In this document: positions 1-4,770 of the stretch, piece after piece
Numbering within the stretch: the first letter of the stretch is position 1
Layout of the letters: each line of letters starts with the position of its first letter
Source: Xanthobacteraceae bacterium
GTDB taxonomy: Bacteria; Pseudomonadota; Alphaproteobacteria; Rhizobiales; Xanthobacteraceae
Direction of reading: 5' to 3'
Assembly (NCBI GenBank): GCA_030037185.1
Contig: JASHRR010000042.1
Location: forward strand, 1 to 5,263
DNA: 5,263 bases
The notes under the pieces: model-generated
Told to the model about the DNA's origin: nothing
Databases searched by the model: none
The model's input: only the letters and a program-made list of their open reading frames with translations
Translations under genes and position numbers: made by a program

Positions 1-63
1 AATCTGGATTATTTCAACCAGGGCCTGTTTCCGATACCCGAGGCTGCCAAGCCGGATTTCTGA
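1..63 (+). CDS. C-terminal end of an upstream gene (partial), possible paralogue of the secreted protein at 178-1092
   Basis: The window opens in frame with 20 codons ending at TGA (61-63). The reading is NLDYFNQGLFPIPEAAKPDF, with mostly G or C third bases. The closing residues, PIPEAAKPDF, resemble the closing residues of the minus-strand secreted protein that faces it, PVPHALAPDF, and both are preceded by an N/F-rich stretch. I therefore infer that this is the tail of another member of the same secreted-protein family, arranged convergently. The 5' part lies outside the window, so nothing can be said about its signal peptide or start. With only 20 residues visible, an unrelated protein with a chance resemblance remains possible. 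Confidence 0.6.
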   Translation, partial: NLDYFNQGLFPIPEAAKPDF

Positions 64-92
64 TCGGCATCATCAGTATTTTCCCCAATTGT

Positions 93-138
93 GCCCTGTC
101 CGTATGGGGCGCGCCCCGCCTTTGCGGCGGGGACGGGC
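93..138. terminator. GC-rich nested inverted repeats between convergent genes, possible bidirectional terminator
   Basis: CCCCGCC (114-120) and GGCGGGG (126-132) form a perfect 7-bp stem with a 5-base loop. An outer pair, GCCC-T-GTC (93-100) with GACGGGC (132-138), pairs with one bulged T. A competing perfect 12-bp palindrome, GGGGCGCGCCCC (106-117), overlaps the left side. The position, between two genes that converge at 63 and 178, is where a shared terminator is expected. No run of T follows on either strand, so intrinsic termination is uncertain. Confidence 0.4.
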
Positions 139-177
139 GACCCCTTTCCACCGGAACGGATGCCGGCGCTCCGAGCA

Positions 178-1092
178 TCAAAAATCTGGCGCCAGCGCAT
201 GCGGCACAGGCAGGGCGGCTGTGCCGGGAAAGAAGGAATTCGGGTTGTCAGCGCAGATCAGCTCCGTCAGTGGGCCTTCCGCTGCGCTCGCCAGCTGGGC
301 AACGCGCTCGATCGGAAGCTTGCGCACGGCCGCCTCATATTGCCGGAAGCGCTGAATGGCGTTCCAGGGCCGCGTAAAGGCGCCTGGGTCCTCCACCCGA
401 ACATTCGCCTCCAGCACTTTGCCGTCCTCGATCAAACGGAAGCGCTCAATCACGTGAAGCTGTTTGGTGTGTGGTGTTCCGAATCCGTCCACCCACGTCC
501 TGTCATCGATTCCAATCGTGTCGACGACGAGCGTGTCTCCCTCGTAATGGCCGATCGACTCGCCATACCAGGATGGCGTGACGTTCGGGGAATGTTTGTC
601 CGTGAGGTAGACGTGGCGAACCTCTTGCTTGCTGGATAAGATCATTACCACGATCTTCGGCGTCTGAACGAAATACATCGCCTGGGTCATTGGTCTGAGC
701 AGAAAGCCGGGGACACCAACGGGCCAGCAACTGGCGTGCGGCGGGTGCGCCGGCTTGCCGGCGAGAATGAGCTCATTGCGCTTGCGCACGACCTCCCTTG
801 CCCAGGGCTGGAGAATCGGATTGCTGAGATCAGCAAGCTGTTCGGTCGGTTGTCTCCCGGTCACGCGGAATTCGTCATTCGAAACGTAGGGACGTTCGGG
901 GTCCTGCTGCACGGGGCCGGGGCCGTCTGGCGGCGGGATGAATTGGCGATTGTAGGCATACCACCCGACGTTTGCGTTGGGCGCGAAATCGGGTGGTGCA
1001 GTCTGCGCCGCCGCCGAAAGACTCAAGCCGCCGGCGAGGTAAACTGAAATCGCAAGAGACCGTCCTGCGGATTTTATCGCTTGCGTATACAT
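178..1092 (-). CDS. secreted hypothetical protein with GHYEGDTLVVD motif
   Basis: This is a 304-residue protein, probably exported to the periplasm. The first 29 residues look like a signal peptide: a basic start (K7, R11), a hydrophobic core (LAISVYLAGGLSL) and an AAA-Q cleavage site at residues 27-30. The mature part has no transmembrane helix. The best landmark is GESIGHYEGDTLVVD (about 177-191), followed by DRTWVD and the region TPHTKQLHVIERFRL. This motif belongs to a widespread family of secreted proteins of unknown function, common in Acidobacteria and Alphaproteobacteria. A CWPVGVPGF segment lies at about 122-130. The C-terminus ends in PVPHALAPDF. The start at 1092 is preferred over the in-frame ATG at 1119 because a perfect AGGAGG lies 7 bases before it and because it places the signal peptide at the very N-terminus. 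I do not know its function. It is probably transcribed alone, since its upstream neighbour is more than 690 bases away. Confidence 0.87.
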   Translation of the reverse strand: MYTQAIKSAGRSLAISVYLAGGLSLSAAAQTAPPDFAPNANVGWYAYNRQFIPPPDGPGPVQQDPERPYVSNDEFRVTGRQPTEQLADLSNPILQPWAREVVRKRNELILAGKPAHPPHASCWPVGVPGFLLRPMTQAMYFVQTPKIVVMILSSKQEVRHVYLTDKHSPNVTPSWYGESIGHYEGDTLVVDTIGIDDRTWVDGFGTPHTKQLHVIERFRLIEDGKVLEANVRVEDPGAFTRPWNAIQRFRQYEAAVRKLPIERVAQLASAAEGPLTELICADNPNSFFPGTAALPVPHALAPDF

Positions 1093-1099
1093 CGGGCGT

Positions 1100-1105
1100 C
1101 CTCCT
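1100..1105 (-). promoter_or_regulatory. strong ribosome binding site of the secreted protein gene
   Basis: Read on the minus strand this is AGGAGG, separated by 7 bases from the ATG at 1092-1090. It settles the start codon: the ORF's upstream ATG at 1119 has no such site and would add nine residues in front of the signal peptide. Confidence 0.85.
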
Positions 1106-1137
1106 GGCAAATAGATCAAGTATTCGTCGACTTGCAG

Positions 1138-1165
1138 ACTATACCGTTTTTGAGAACGTTGTCCC
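1138..1165 (-). promoter_or_regulatory. possible sigma-70-type promoter for the secreted protein gene
   Basis: On the minus strand there is TATAGT (1143-1138) as a -10 candidate, with GGGACA (1165-1160) 16 bases upstream as a weak -35 candidate. Transcription would begin near 1130 and leave a leader of about 40 bases before the ATG at 1092. The -10 match is good and the -35 match is poor, so this is only a suggestion. Confidence 0.25.
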
Positions 1166-1188
1166 GACCCGTCATGCCGCGTTGCAGT

Positions 1189-1209
1189 AATGCCGGTAGA
1201 AACGGCATT
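1189..1209. repeat. perfect 7-bp inverted repeat (hairpin)
   Basis: AATGCCG (1189-1195) and CGGCATT (1203-1209) are perfect complements around a 7-base loop. The hairpin lies upstream of the promoter candidate for the secreted protein gene. It could be a weak terminator for leftward reading from the right, or a regulatory dyad. There is no T-run long enough to decide. Confidence 0.4.
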
Positions 1210-1785
1210 TCTGCACCGTACTCTCGGTATCGCGGTATTGCCCTGGTGCGTTCGGTTTTGCGGCCTAACTTTGGGTGGGAAATGAAAAGGCTGCTTGTCG
1301 AGGACCTGCCCTGCCTCTGCCGCCGCCTGGCCAGCGTGACGCGCCCGCCGTGGCCGCCGATGCGTCTTTCGAGGCTACCGAATCGCTCGGGCTTGGCAGG
1401 CACAGGCCGCGCATGTTTCCGACAGCAACACTGCTGCGGACCGTTGGTTTATGGAGCCGGCTTCGTCCCCGTGACGATTGTTTTGAATTGTTCGTCAGAC
1501 AAGGGGGTCAACTCAGAGGATCGTAAAGCAGGCGGCTTGGGGGGTCAGTCGTGTGGCGAGTTGCAAACCTTCTGAGGTCTCATGAGATCAGGAGGTCGAT
1601 TTCTCCTGCGGAATTTGCCGCGCTTCTGGCGCGCCGCCGCAACCGCGCCGCGGGGGATTCAACCGCATTTCAAGCCTCAATTCACGAGGCGTTTGTTCAA
1701 TTACTGATTTTCGATATACAGCGATTAGATCATTTGCGTAGCGATATCGCGGCCAACGGCAACACCCCGGTCGTTCGTCAGCCTA

Positions 1786-2010
1786 TCAGGAACACCGGCC
1801 CATACAGCGGCGGTGCAGCAAGGTGATCCGCGGGTTTATTTCGCTTCCGCCGCTTGCGTGATGCCGAATGATGTCAACGGTCGATCCGAGATATTCCCGG
1901 AGGTCTATTAACGCGCGAAGGGTCTGCCTCCGCGGCACGCTGTCGTCTCTGCCGAGCTGGTCGATCGCAAGCTTGATCGTGTTCAGCAGCTCATCGTGTG
2001 CGCTCGCCAT
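1786..2010 (-). CDS. small hypothetical cytosolic protein (74 aa)
   Basis: The protein is 74 residues, beginning MASAHDELLNTIKLAIDQLG. The first 50 residues read as two amphipathic helices (about 5-19 and 27-47) rich in charged residues and leucine, with no signal peptide or membrane segment. The tail from about residue 52 (HASGGSEINP onward) is less structured and ends CMGRCS. Codons in the helical part favour G or C in third position, supporting a real gene. The ATG at 2010-2008 is the only sensible start; upstream there is only a G-rich GGGG about 8 bases away, so the ribosome binding site is weak. I do not recognise the family. It stands alone, divergent from the membrane protein candidate at 2129. 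It could also be the surviving part of a longer gene. Confidence 0.6.
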   Translation of the reverse strand: MASAHDELLNTIKLAIDQLGRDDSVPRRQTLRALIDLREYLGSTVDIIRHHASGGSEINPRITLLHRRCMGRCS

Positions 2011-2128
2011 TGGAATGCCCCGCTTTTGATGGCACCCTGCGCCCCTTCCTCAATATATGTCCTTGGTTACTTGCGGCAGTGGCCATCGGAACGCGCCCAT
2101 GCGGCCAGCGTTGGATTGATGGTCCCTC

Positions 2129-2650
2129 ATGCCCAAAGAGCCCAACGGTACGCGCGAAACCGTCTGCGCCATCTGGTCAAAGACCAGGCGCCGATTCATT
2201 ATGTTGCAGCGCGGCAGAGTGGCCCCCTTTGCGATATTAGGGATCGCCGGACTCTGTGGCATTCTGATTGCCCTGCTATTTGTGCCTCGCAATCCGACGC
2301 CGCAGCTGTGGATTGAGAGCAGCGATGGCCTTCAATTTCGCGAGTGGAAGCCGTGCCTGGTCGCCGAAGCGGCGCGTTACGCGGATTTTGACGTCGAAAT
2401 AGGCTCCTCTGCCGCGGCCCAGGCCTGCATGGAAAAAAATGTTGATGATCTCATCCGCATGTATGGTCGCGACCTGAGATACGCCCGCCCAGTTATTGCA
2501 GACAGCCTGGCTAAAGATGCTGCGATCCTGATGAAGCGACGCCAGCAGTGCATCACGGGTGGAGGCGACAGGGGAGGGAACGCCTGCGCCGTGAGCGGCT
2601 CGGTTTTCGGTTGCGTGATCCTGCGGCGGTCGTGCTCACAGGTTCGTTGA
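2129..2650 (+). CDS. hypothetical single-pass membrane protein (173 aa)
   Basis: The protein begins with a basic, soluble stretch of about 30 residues (ending KTRRRFIMLQRGR), followed by one hydrophobic segment at about residues 32-52 (APFAILGIAGLCGILIALLF). After it comes a domain of about 120 residues with paired cysteines and acidic and basic residues (for example EWKPCLVAEAARYADF and DDLIRMYGRDLRYARPVIAD). The positive-inside rule suggests a cytoplasmic N-terminus with the main domain in the periplasm. Third codon positions are GC-rich through most of the frame, including the part before the membrane segment. I therefore keep the ATG at 2129, although the ATG at 2201 (149 residues) would also give a membrane anchor. 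Neither start has a convincing ribosome binding site. The last 30 residues are unusual (glycine- and cysteine-rich), and another frame reads equally well there, so a late frameshift is possible. No family is recognised. Confidence 0.5.
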   Translation: MPKEPNGTRETVCAIWSKTRRRFIMLQRGRVAPFAILGIAGLCGILIALLFVPRNPTPQLWIESSDGLQFREWKPCLVAEAARYADFDVEIGSSAAAQACMEKNVDDLIRMYGRDLRYARPVIADSLAKDAAILMKRRQQCITGGGDRGGNACAVSGSVFGCVILRRSCSQVR

Positions 2651-2768
2651 GTTTGTTCCCTTTATGTTCTTGATCGGGGACCTATCTGCTCCGCCGGATG
2701 CCCGCCCCAGATCTCATCGAAAGCGGCGAGCCTGCCACCACCCTCGCACTGCTGGCTTGCGCGGGCGT

Positions 2769-2924
2769 TCAAGGCGCGGATGGAGCCACCCTCCGCCATA
2801 CCCACAACCCGGCCACCAGCACCGCTTGCCCGTAAAGAATCAGCCACCCATCGCCGCCGCTGATCACAGCGAGACCGGCACCGACGACAAGCAGGACATA
2901 GGGGTCCCGGTAATTCGACCACAT
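2769..2924 (-). CDS. 51-residue membrane microprotein
   Basis: From the ATG at 2924-2922 the frame reads MWSNYRDPYVLLVVGAGLAV, then ISGGDGWLILYGQAVLVAGL and WVWRRVAPSAP. It has two hydrophobic segments (about residues 9-22 and 27-43) joined by a GGDG turn, with a basic WRR pair after the second. That is a hairpin-like inner-membrane protein with both ends on the same side. GGAG sits 8 bases before the ATG as a fair ribosome binding site. The frame is open further upstream to a start at 3032, which would add 36 residues including a helical stretch (AEQQIPALEEALA), but that extension would run through a perfect hairpin at 3009-3036. I favour the short form. The function is unknown. Confidence 0.45.
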   Translation of the reverse strand: MWSNYRDPYVLLVVGAGLAVISGGDGWLILYGQAVLVAGLWVWRRVAPSAP

Positions 2925-2929
2925 GACCG

Positions 2930-3547
2930 CTACTCCGCTATTTGTCGTGGCCAGAGCCTCCTCAAGAGCCGGAATCTGTTGCTCGGCTCGCTTGGAGCCA
3001 AGCGCTCCCCTGGTGGGGTCAGCGGACCCCACCAGGAAAACCCACCTTTATGAGGTTGCGACCGCGCTACGGCCTTTGGTGTGGAGGCCAGCCGATTCCC
3101 CCTGGGTGGTCGGGCCGCAGTTGCAAAAGGTGAGAACGATGTGGCGGAGATAGGTAGTGAAGTCTCGTGCACAGGTGCGGTCTTCGTATTCATGCGCGAA
3201 GCGGATGGAGGCGCCGACATCCATCGGTAACGGCGCGAGGCAGTGTTGCCGGCTTCGTTGCGCGTCATTGGCGTCTCTCCTAGCGCTGGCGGCGGCTCGG
3301 GATGAAACTTCTCCACCCTCATCTCGACCGCCGGATCGACTTGGAGTTCACAGAGCCGAACTTTTTCTTGCTTCGCCAGGTTCTCCTTGCTCCGGGTGCG
3401 GTGCATGACTCTTCGCATCTTGGGATCAGACCCGTCGCAACGGCGCAACAGATTGTTCCACATCAGCAGGTCGCTCACCCGCCACCGATGGCTCGGCGTT
3501 CTGCGGCCCTCGGTCATTTTTGGGTCCCCGTTGAATTTCCTCTTCAT
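2930..3547 (-). CDS. questionable 205-codon ORF divergent from the XRE regulator
   Basis: This is the longest open frame of the stretch, but it is uneven. The first 85 or so codons (3547 to about 3290) look coding: charged, with a possible helix in VSDLLMWNNLLRRC and KENLAKQEKVRLCELQVD, and about 70% G or C at third positions by eye. From about 3225 leftward it is serine-, threonine- and proline-rich with poor codon use, and it overlaps the better 58-residue frame. The likely reading is a real 5' part that continues out of frame, or is simply decayed. The ATG at 3547 directly abuts a GTTCAC half-site and has no room for a ribosome binding site; the in-frame ATG at 3517 is preceded by GGGGAC and is more credible. 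If real, it is transcribed divergently from the XRE gene and could share its operator. The function is unknown. Confidence 0.28.
   Translation of the reverse strand: MKRKFNGDPKMTEGRRTPSHRWRVSDLLMWNNLLRRCDGSDPKMRRVMHRTRSKENLAKQEKVRLCELQVDPAVEMRVEKFHPEPPPALGETPMTRNEAGNTASRRYRWMSAPPSASRMNTKTAPVHETSLPISATSFSPFATAARPPRGNRLASTPKAVARSQPHKGGFSWWGPLTPPGERLAPSEPSNRFRLLRRLWPRQIAE
2989..3004. repeat. perfect 7-bp inverted repeat, left member of a hairpin pair
   Basis: CGCTTGG (2989-2995) and CCAAGCG (2998-3004) are perfect complements around AG. As RNA this folds as CGCTTG-GAGC-CAAGCG with a 4-base loop. It ends only 4 bases before the larger hairpin at 3009-3036. Confidence 0.85.
3009..3036. repeat. 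perfect 12-bp inverted repeat with 4-base loop, right member of a hairpin pair
   Basis: CCTGGTGGGGTC (3009-3020) and GACCCCACCAGG (3025-3036) are exact complements around AGCG. This is the longest perfect stem in the window and would be very stable in RNA. It lies 11 bases beyond the stop of the minus-strand 58-residue ORF (3048), so it could stop leftward transcription, although no T-run follows it. A REP-like element or a former mobile-element end are alternatives. Confidence 0.9.
3048..3224 (-). CDS. 58-residue hypothetical protein, possibly frameshifted at its 5' end
   Basis: The minus-strand frame from ATG 3224-3222 to TAA 3050-3048 reads MDVGASIRFAHEYEDRTCAR, then DFTTYLRHIVLTFCNCG, and ends RSAVATS. 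Third positions are clearly GC-rich here, whereas the longer overlapping frame (the 205-codon ORF) uses many A- and T-ending codons over the same bases, so this frame is the better coding candidate. It has three cysteines (C18, C34 and C36), the last two as a CNC pair, and no membrane helix. No ribosome binding site precedes 3224. A good one, AGGAG (3281-3277), lies 8 bases before an ATG at 3268 in the neighbouring frame. One base lost or gained between 3268 and 3224 would join that start to this frame, so the gene may be longer and damaged, or the assembly may carry an indel. No family is recognised. Confidence 0.5.
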   Translation of the reverse strand: MDVGASIRFAHEYEDRTCARDFTTYLRHIVLTFCNCGPTTQGESAGLHTKGRSAVATS

Positions 3548-3618
3548 GTGAACTAATCCAGTTCACTAGAGAACTAATTTCAAACAAAAAAGTTCACGAA
3601 AGAGCTAACAAGGTTCAC
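3548..3618. promoter_or_regulatory. operator array of three GAACTAA...GTTCAC elements upstream of the XRE gene
   Basis: Three copies of a composite element precede the XRE start. The first is GAACTAATCCAGTTCAC (3550-3566), and within it GTGAACT (3548-3554) and AGTTCAC (3560-3566) form a perfect 7-bp dyad with a 5-base spacer. The second is GAACTAA (3571-3577) with GTTCAC at 3592-3597, spread apart by an A-rich insert. The third is GAGCTAACAAGGTTCAC (3602-3618), 5 bases before the ATG at 3624. A further GTTCAC occurs at 3951-3956, right behind the XRE stop codon. The A/T-rich DNA between copies is where a promoter would lie. Repeated dyads before an XRE gene usually bind its own product, so autorepression is inferred. 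Confidence 0.65.
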
Positions 3619-3623
3619 AAGGA

Positions 3624-3950
3624 ATGATCACCGGGGCGCAGATAAGGATGGCCCGCGGCTATCTCCGCTGGTCCGCCAAGCAGTTAGGCGACAGGGCCGG
3701 TGTGGCTGAATCCACGATCAAGCGCATGGAGCGAGATGAGGGCTTTCCGGTCGCTCGCGGCGCCAATATCGAGTCGGTCTACAGGACGCTTACCGAGGCG
3801 GGGATTGTCTTTCTTTCAGAAAATGGTGGCGGCGTTGGTATTCGCGTGCGTGCAGGGGTCGCCAAGCCCCACAGTAAACCGCCCTCGCGCATGCCCGCCA
3901 AGCCCGCCAAGCCGCTGCAGCGCAGCCGACCGACGAGGCCCGGCAAGTAG
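3624..3950 (+). CDS. small XRE-family helix-turn-helix DNA-binding regulator
   Basis: The protein has 108 residues. Residues 1-40 form an XRE/Cro-type helix-turn-helix: MITGAQIRMARGYLRWSAKQ, then LGDRAGVAESTIKRMERDEG, with AKQLGDRAGVAESTIKRME as the two DNA-reading helices. Residues 49-76 carry the ending typical of this small rhizobial type: IESVYRTLTEAGIVFLSENG followed by GGVGIRVR. Relatives usually stop soon after that point. This one has an extra basic, proline-rich tail (about 80-108) containing MPAKPAKPLQ, which may contact DNA or be a read-through extension. The start at 3624 matches the family's MITGAQIR beginning; AAGG lies about 10 bases upstream. It probably acts as a repressor of its own promoter through the repeated GTTCAC elements in front of it, and perhaps of the divergent ORF and of the palindrome downstream. 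Assignment to the DNA-binding family is secure; its targets are inferred. Confidence 0.88.
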   Translation: MITGAQIRMARGYLRWSAKQLGDRAGVAESTIKRMERDEGFPVARGANIESVYRTLTEAGIVFLSENGGGVGIRVRAGVAKPHSKPPSRMPAKPAKPLQRSRPTRPGK

Positions 3951-3967
3951 GTTCACAGTCCCTTTCT

Positions 3968-3991
3968 TGTTTCCTATAGGAAACAGGAAAC
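3968..3991. promoter_or_regulatory. 18-bp perfect palindrome plus extra half-site, likely operator of the toxin-antitoxin operon
   Basis: TGTTTCCTATAGGAAACA (3968-3985) equals its own reverse complement, and a third GGAAAC (3986-3991) follows 7 bases after the previous one. It ends just before the ATG (4000) of the toxin remnant. A palindrome around the start of a type II toxin-antitoxin operon normally binds the helix-turn-helix antitoxin, which represses the operon. I infer that this is the surviving operator of the decayed module. Binding by the neighbouring XRE protein is the alternative, but its own repeats (GTTCAC) have a different sequence. Confidence 0.7.
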
Positions 3992-3999
3992 ATTGCTAA

Positions 4000-4245
4000 A
4001 TGACAGAGGTCCGGCAGACCACCGAGTGCGAGACTTGGCTTGGCAGCCGCGGGACAAAAAGTTCGCAGCGCATCGACCGCCTCATCGCCCAGCAACTACG
4101 GCGGTGTGGAGCCGGTCGGTGACGGTTTCGGGTCTATTAACGCAGAGCGTGGCAACAACGACAGCTCTTTGTGCTCTGCGGCCGCGGCGAGCGAAGCCAA
4201 AGCGCGACATCGCCCAAGCGATCGCAAACGGCAATGCAGACCACG
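4000..4245 (+). pseudogene. RelE/ParE-family toxin pseudogene (decayed type II toxin-antitoxin module)
   Basis: An intact gene of this family makes a roughly 100-residue mRNA-interfering or ribosome-targeting toxin. Here only pieces remain, in changing frames. From ATG 4000: MTEVRQTTECETWLGSRGTK and RIDRLIAQQL, with a stop at 4120-4122. In the next frame at about 4103-4126: GGVEPVGDG. Back in the first frame: RFRVY (4123-4137), a TAA, then RQLFVLCGRGERSQS (about 4159-4203). In a third frame from 4203: RDIAQAIANG. The order matches the COG3657-type toxin pattern: MIEVRQT...WL, IDRL..GN.GDVEPVG.G, GYRVYF, LLCGGDK..Q, and DI..A. About 10 to 20 codons around the conserved ELRI.YGPG part are missing. 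The protein cannot be made whole. The family is known from general pattern; the assignment here rests on several short motifs in the right order. Confidence 0.78.
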
Positions 4246-4500
4246 GCTTTGACCCATTGGGACACAGTTACCTAAAGACGAAACGCAAGTCGCGGCTTAT
4301 CTCGACGCTGTTCTTGCAGGACGGCGATCCGCAGCTGGTCAACTGGCGCTCAACGACGTCGCTCGCGCCAAGGCCGAGGTTGTCGAAGAGGCCTGGCCGG
4401 GCCCGCCTCTAACAAGGCGCTATCACCAAACGGCAACCCGGAGTTCGCAACCCTCACCAGAGTCCTCAAGACGCGTCGGACGTTCACCGCGGTGGAACAA
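4234..4500 (+). pseudogene. addiction-module antidote (COG3636-type, HigA-like) pseudogene
   Basis: The intact relative is a helix-turn-helix antitoxin of about 95-100 residues that neutralises the toxin encoded just upstream and represses the operon. Here the signature survives in order but across frames: MQTTALTHWD from ATG 4234, HSYLKT (about 4263-4280), ETQVAAYLDAVLA (4280-4318), LQDGDPQLV (about 4314-4340), QLALNDVARAK (about 4340-4372) with EVVEEA after it, and GLAGPASNKALSPNGNPEFA (4390-4449) followed by TLTRVLKT. The family pattern is DP..HLKT.E..AAYL.A.L.DGDP.LI..AL.D.ARA.GM..A...GLSRE.LYKALS..GNPEF.T...VL.ALGL. At least five frame changes occur. The last frame continues past the expected end (after FTAVE, near 4500) without its normal LGLRL finish. 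Start and toxin end overlap slightly, as is usual for this operon type. The recognition helix and KALSPNGNPEF are the most convincing part. Confidence 0.8.
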
Positions 4501-4770
4501 GAGGGGGGCGCTGACCCTGCCGGCCGCACCCAACGCTTGAGCGTTCGGATGTGCGCGCACCCTGCGGGGCATCCGGGCTGCCAGCGGGCGAGGCGAATGG
4601 AGATAGCGCGCGAGCGGCGCAGCACGACAGCAATCGGGAGATGCGCACCGGCGCGGCCGGCCTCACATCTAGCCTGTCGGGGCAGGCATTGTGCTGAGAT
4701 ATTAGAAGCCTGGATGGCTGATGCAGACCGGGTCGGCTCGCCGAACTGAGGAGAGGCTAGGGTCGACCCG
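4501..4770. other. non-coding or decayed stretch behind the toxin-antitoxin remnant
   Basis: No convincing gene is seen. The antitoxin's final frame stays open to a stop at 4747-4749, but its reading (repeated PAG and RR patterns) is unlike a folded protein. The last residues, AEILEAWMADADRVGSP, are more gene-like and are in the same frame as the ORF that follows the stop. The region may therefore hold the damaged 5' end of the gene at 4771. Confidence 0.4.

Larger units (their letters stand above)
1120..1785. other. gene-poor stretch, no confident coding sequence
   Basis: About 670 bases between the secreted protein gene and the small gene ending at 1786. Several overlapping ORFs exist on both strands, but none has an ATG with a good ribosome binding site. 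Between about 1300 and 1500 two plus-strand frames each look locally coding for a few codons, which could mean an old frameshifted gene. A 91-codon plus-strand ORF (1551-1826, GTG start) has mixed codon use and overlaps the tail of the opposite gene. It contains a perfect AGGAGG at about 1589-1594 with no standard start codon after it, and a 10-bp palindrome TCTCATGAGA near 1577-1586. I see no RNA gene and no insertion-sequence ends here. Confidence 0.5.

Noticed and set aside
91..639. Plus-strand open frame of 182 codons
   Set aside because: It lies opposite the well-supported secreted protein gene and is its antisense shadow; no ribosome binding site and no family-like features.
736..1047. 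Plus-strand frame of 103 codons
   Set aside because: Antisense shadow of the secreted protein gene's N-terminal half.
1081..1575. Plus-strand frame of 164 codons
   Set aside because: Begins inside the start region of the opposite gene, has uneven composition and many Cys and Pro codons; not convincing as one protein.
1551..1826. Plus-strand frame of 91 codons with GTG start
   Set aside because: Mixed codon use, no ribosome binding site at the GTG, and overlap with the end of the better minus-strand gene; kept only as an observation.
2050..2292. Minus-strand frame of 80 codons
   Set aside because: Opposite the start of the membrane protein candidate; parts read acceptably but it has no start signal.
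1996..2316. Plus-strand frame of 106 codons
   Set aside because: Overlaps the membrane protein candidate in another frame and has a low-complexity, Cys/Ala/Arg-rich reading.
2662..2799. Minus-strand frame ending RLAAFDEIWGGHPAEQIG...
   Set aside because: The last 35 codons look locally coding, but there is no ribosome binding site and its beginning shadows the 51-residue membrane protein; too weak to list as a gene.
3548..3618. CRISPR-like spaced repeats
   Set aside because: Units are short, imperfect and unequally spaced with no spacers; the layout fits an operator array before a regulator gene.
3790..4095. Minus-strand frame of 101 codons
   Set aside because: Antisense to the XRE gene and the toxin remnant; Cys/Ala/Arg-rich shadow.
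3993..4412. Plus-strand frame of 139 codons across the toxin-antitoxin locus
   Set aside because: It contains family motifs only in short pieces (RDIAQA, YLKT, DGDPQLV) with nonsense between them, so it is a chance join through two pseudogenes, not a protein.
4350..4625. Minus-strand frame of 91 codons
   Set aside because: Antisense shadow of the antitoxin remnant.
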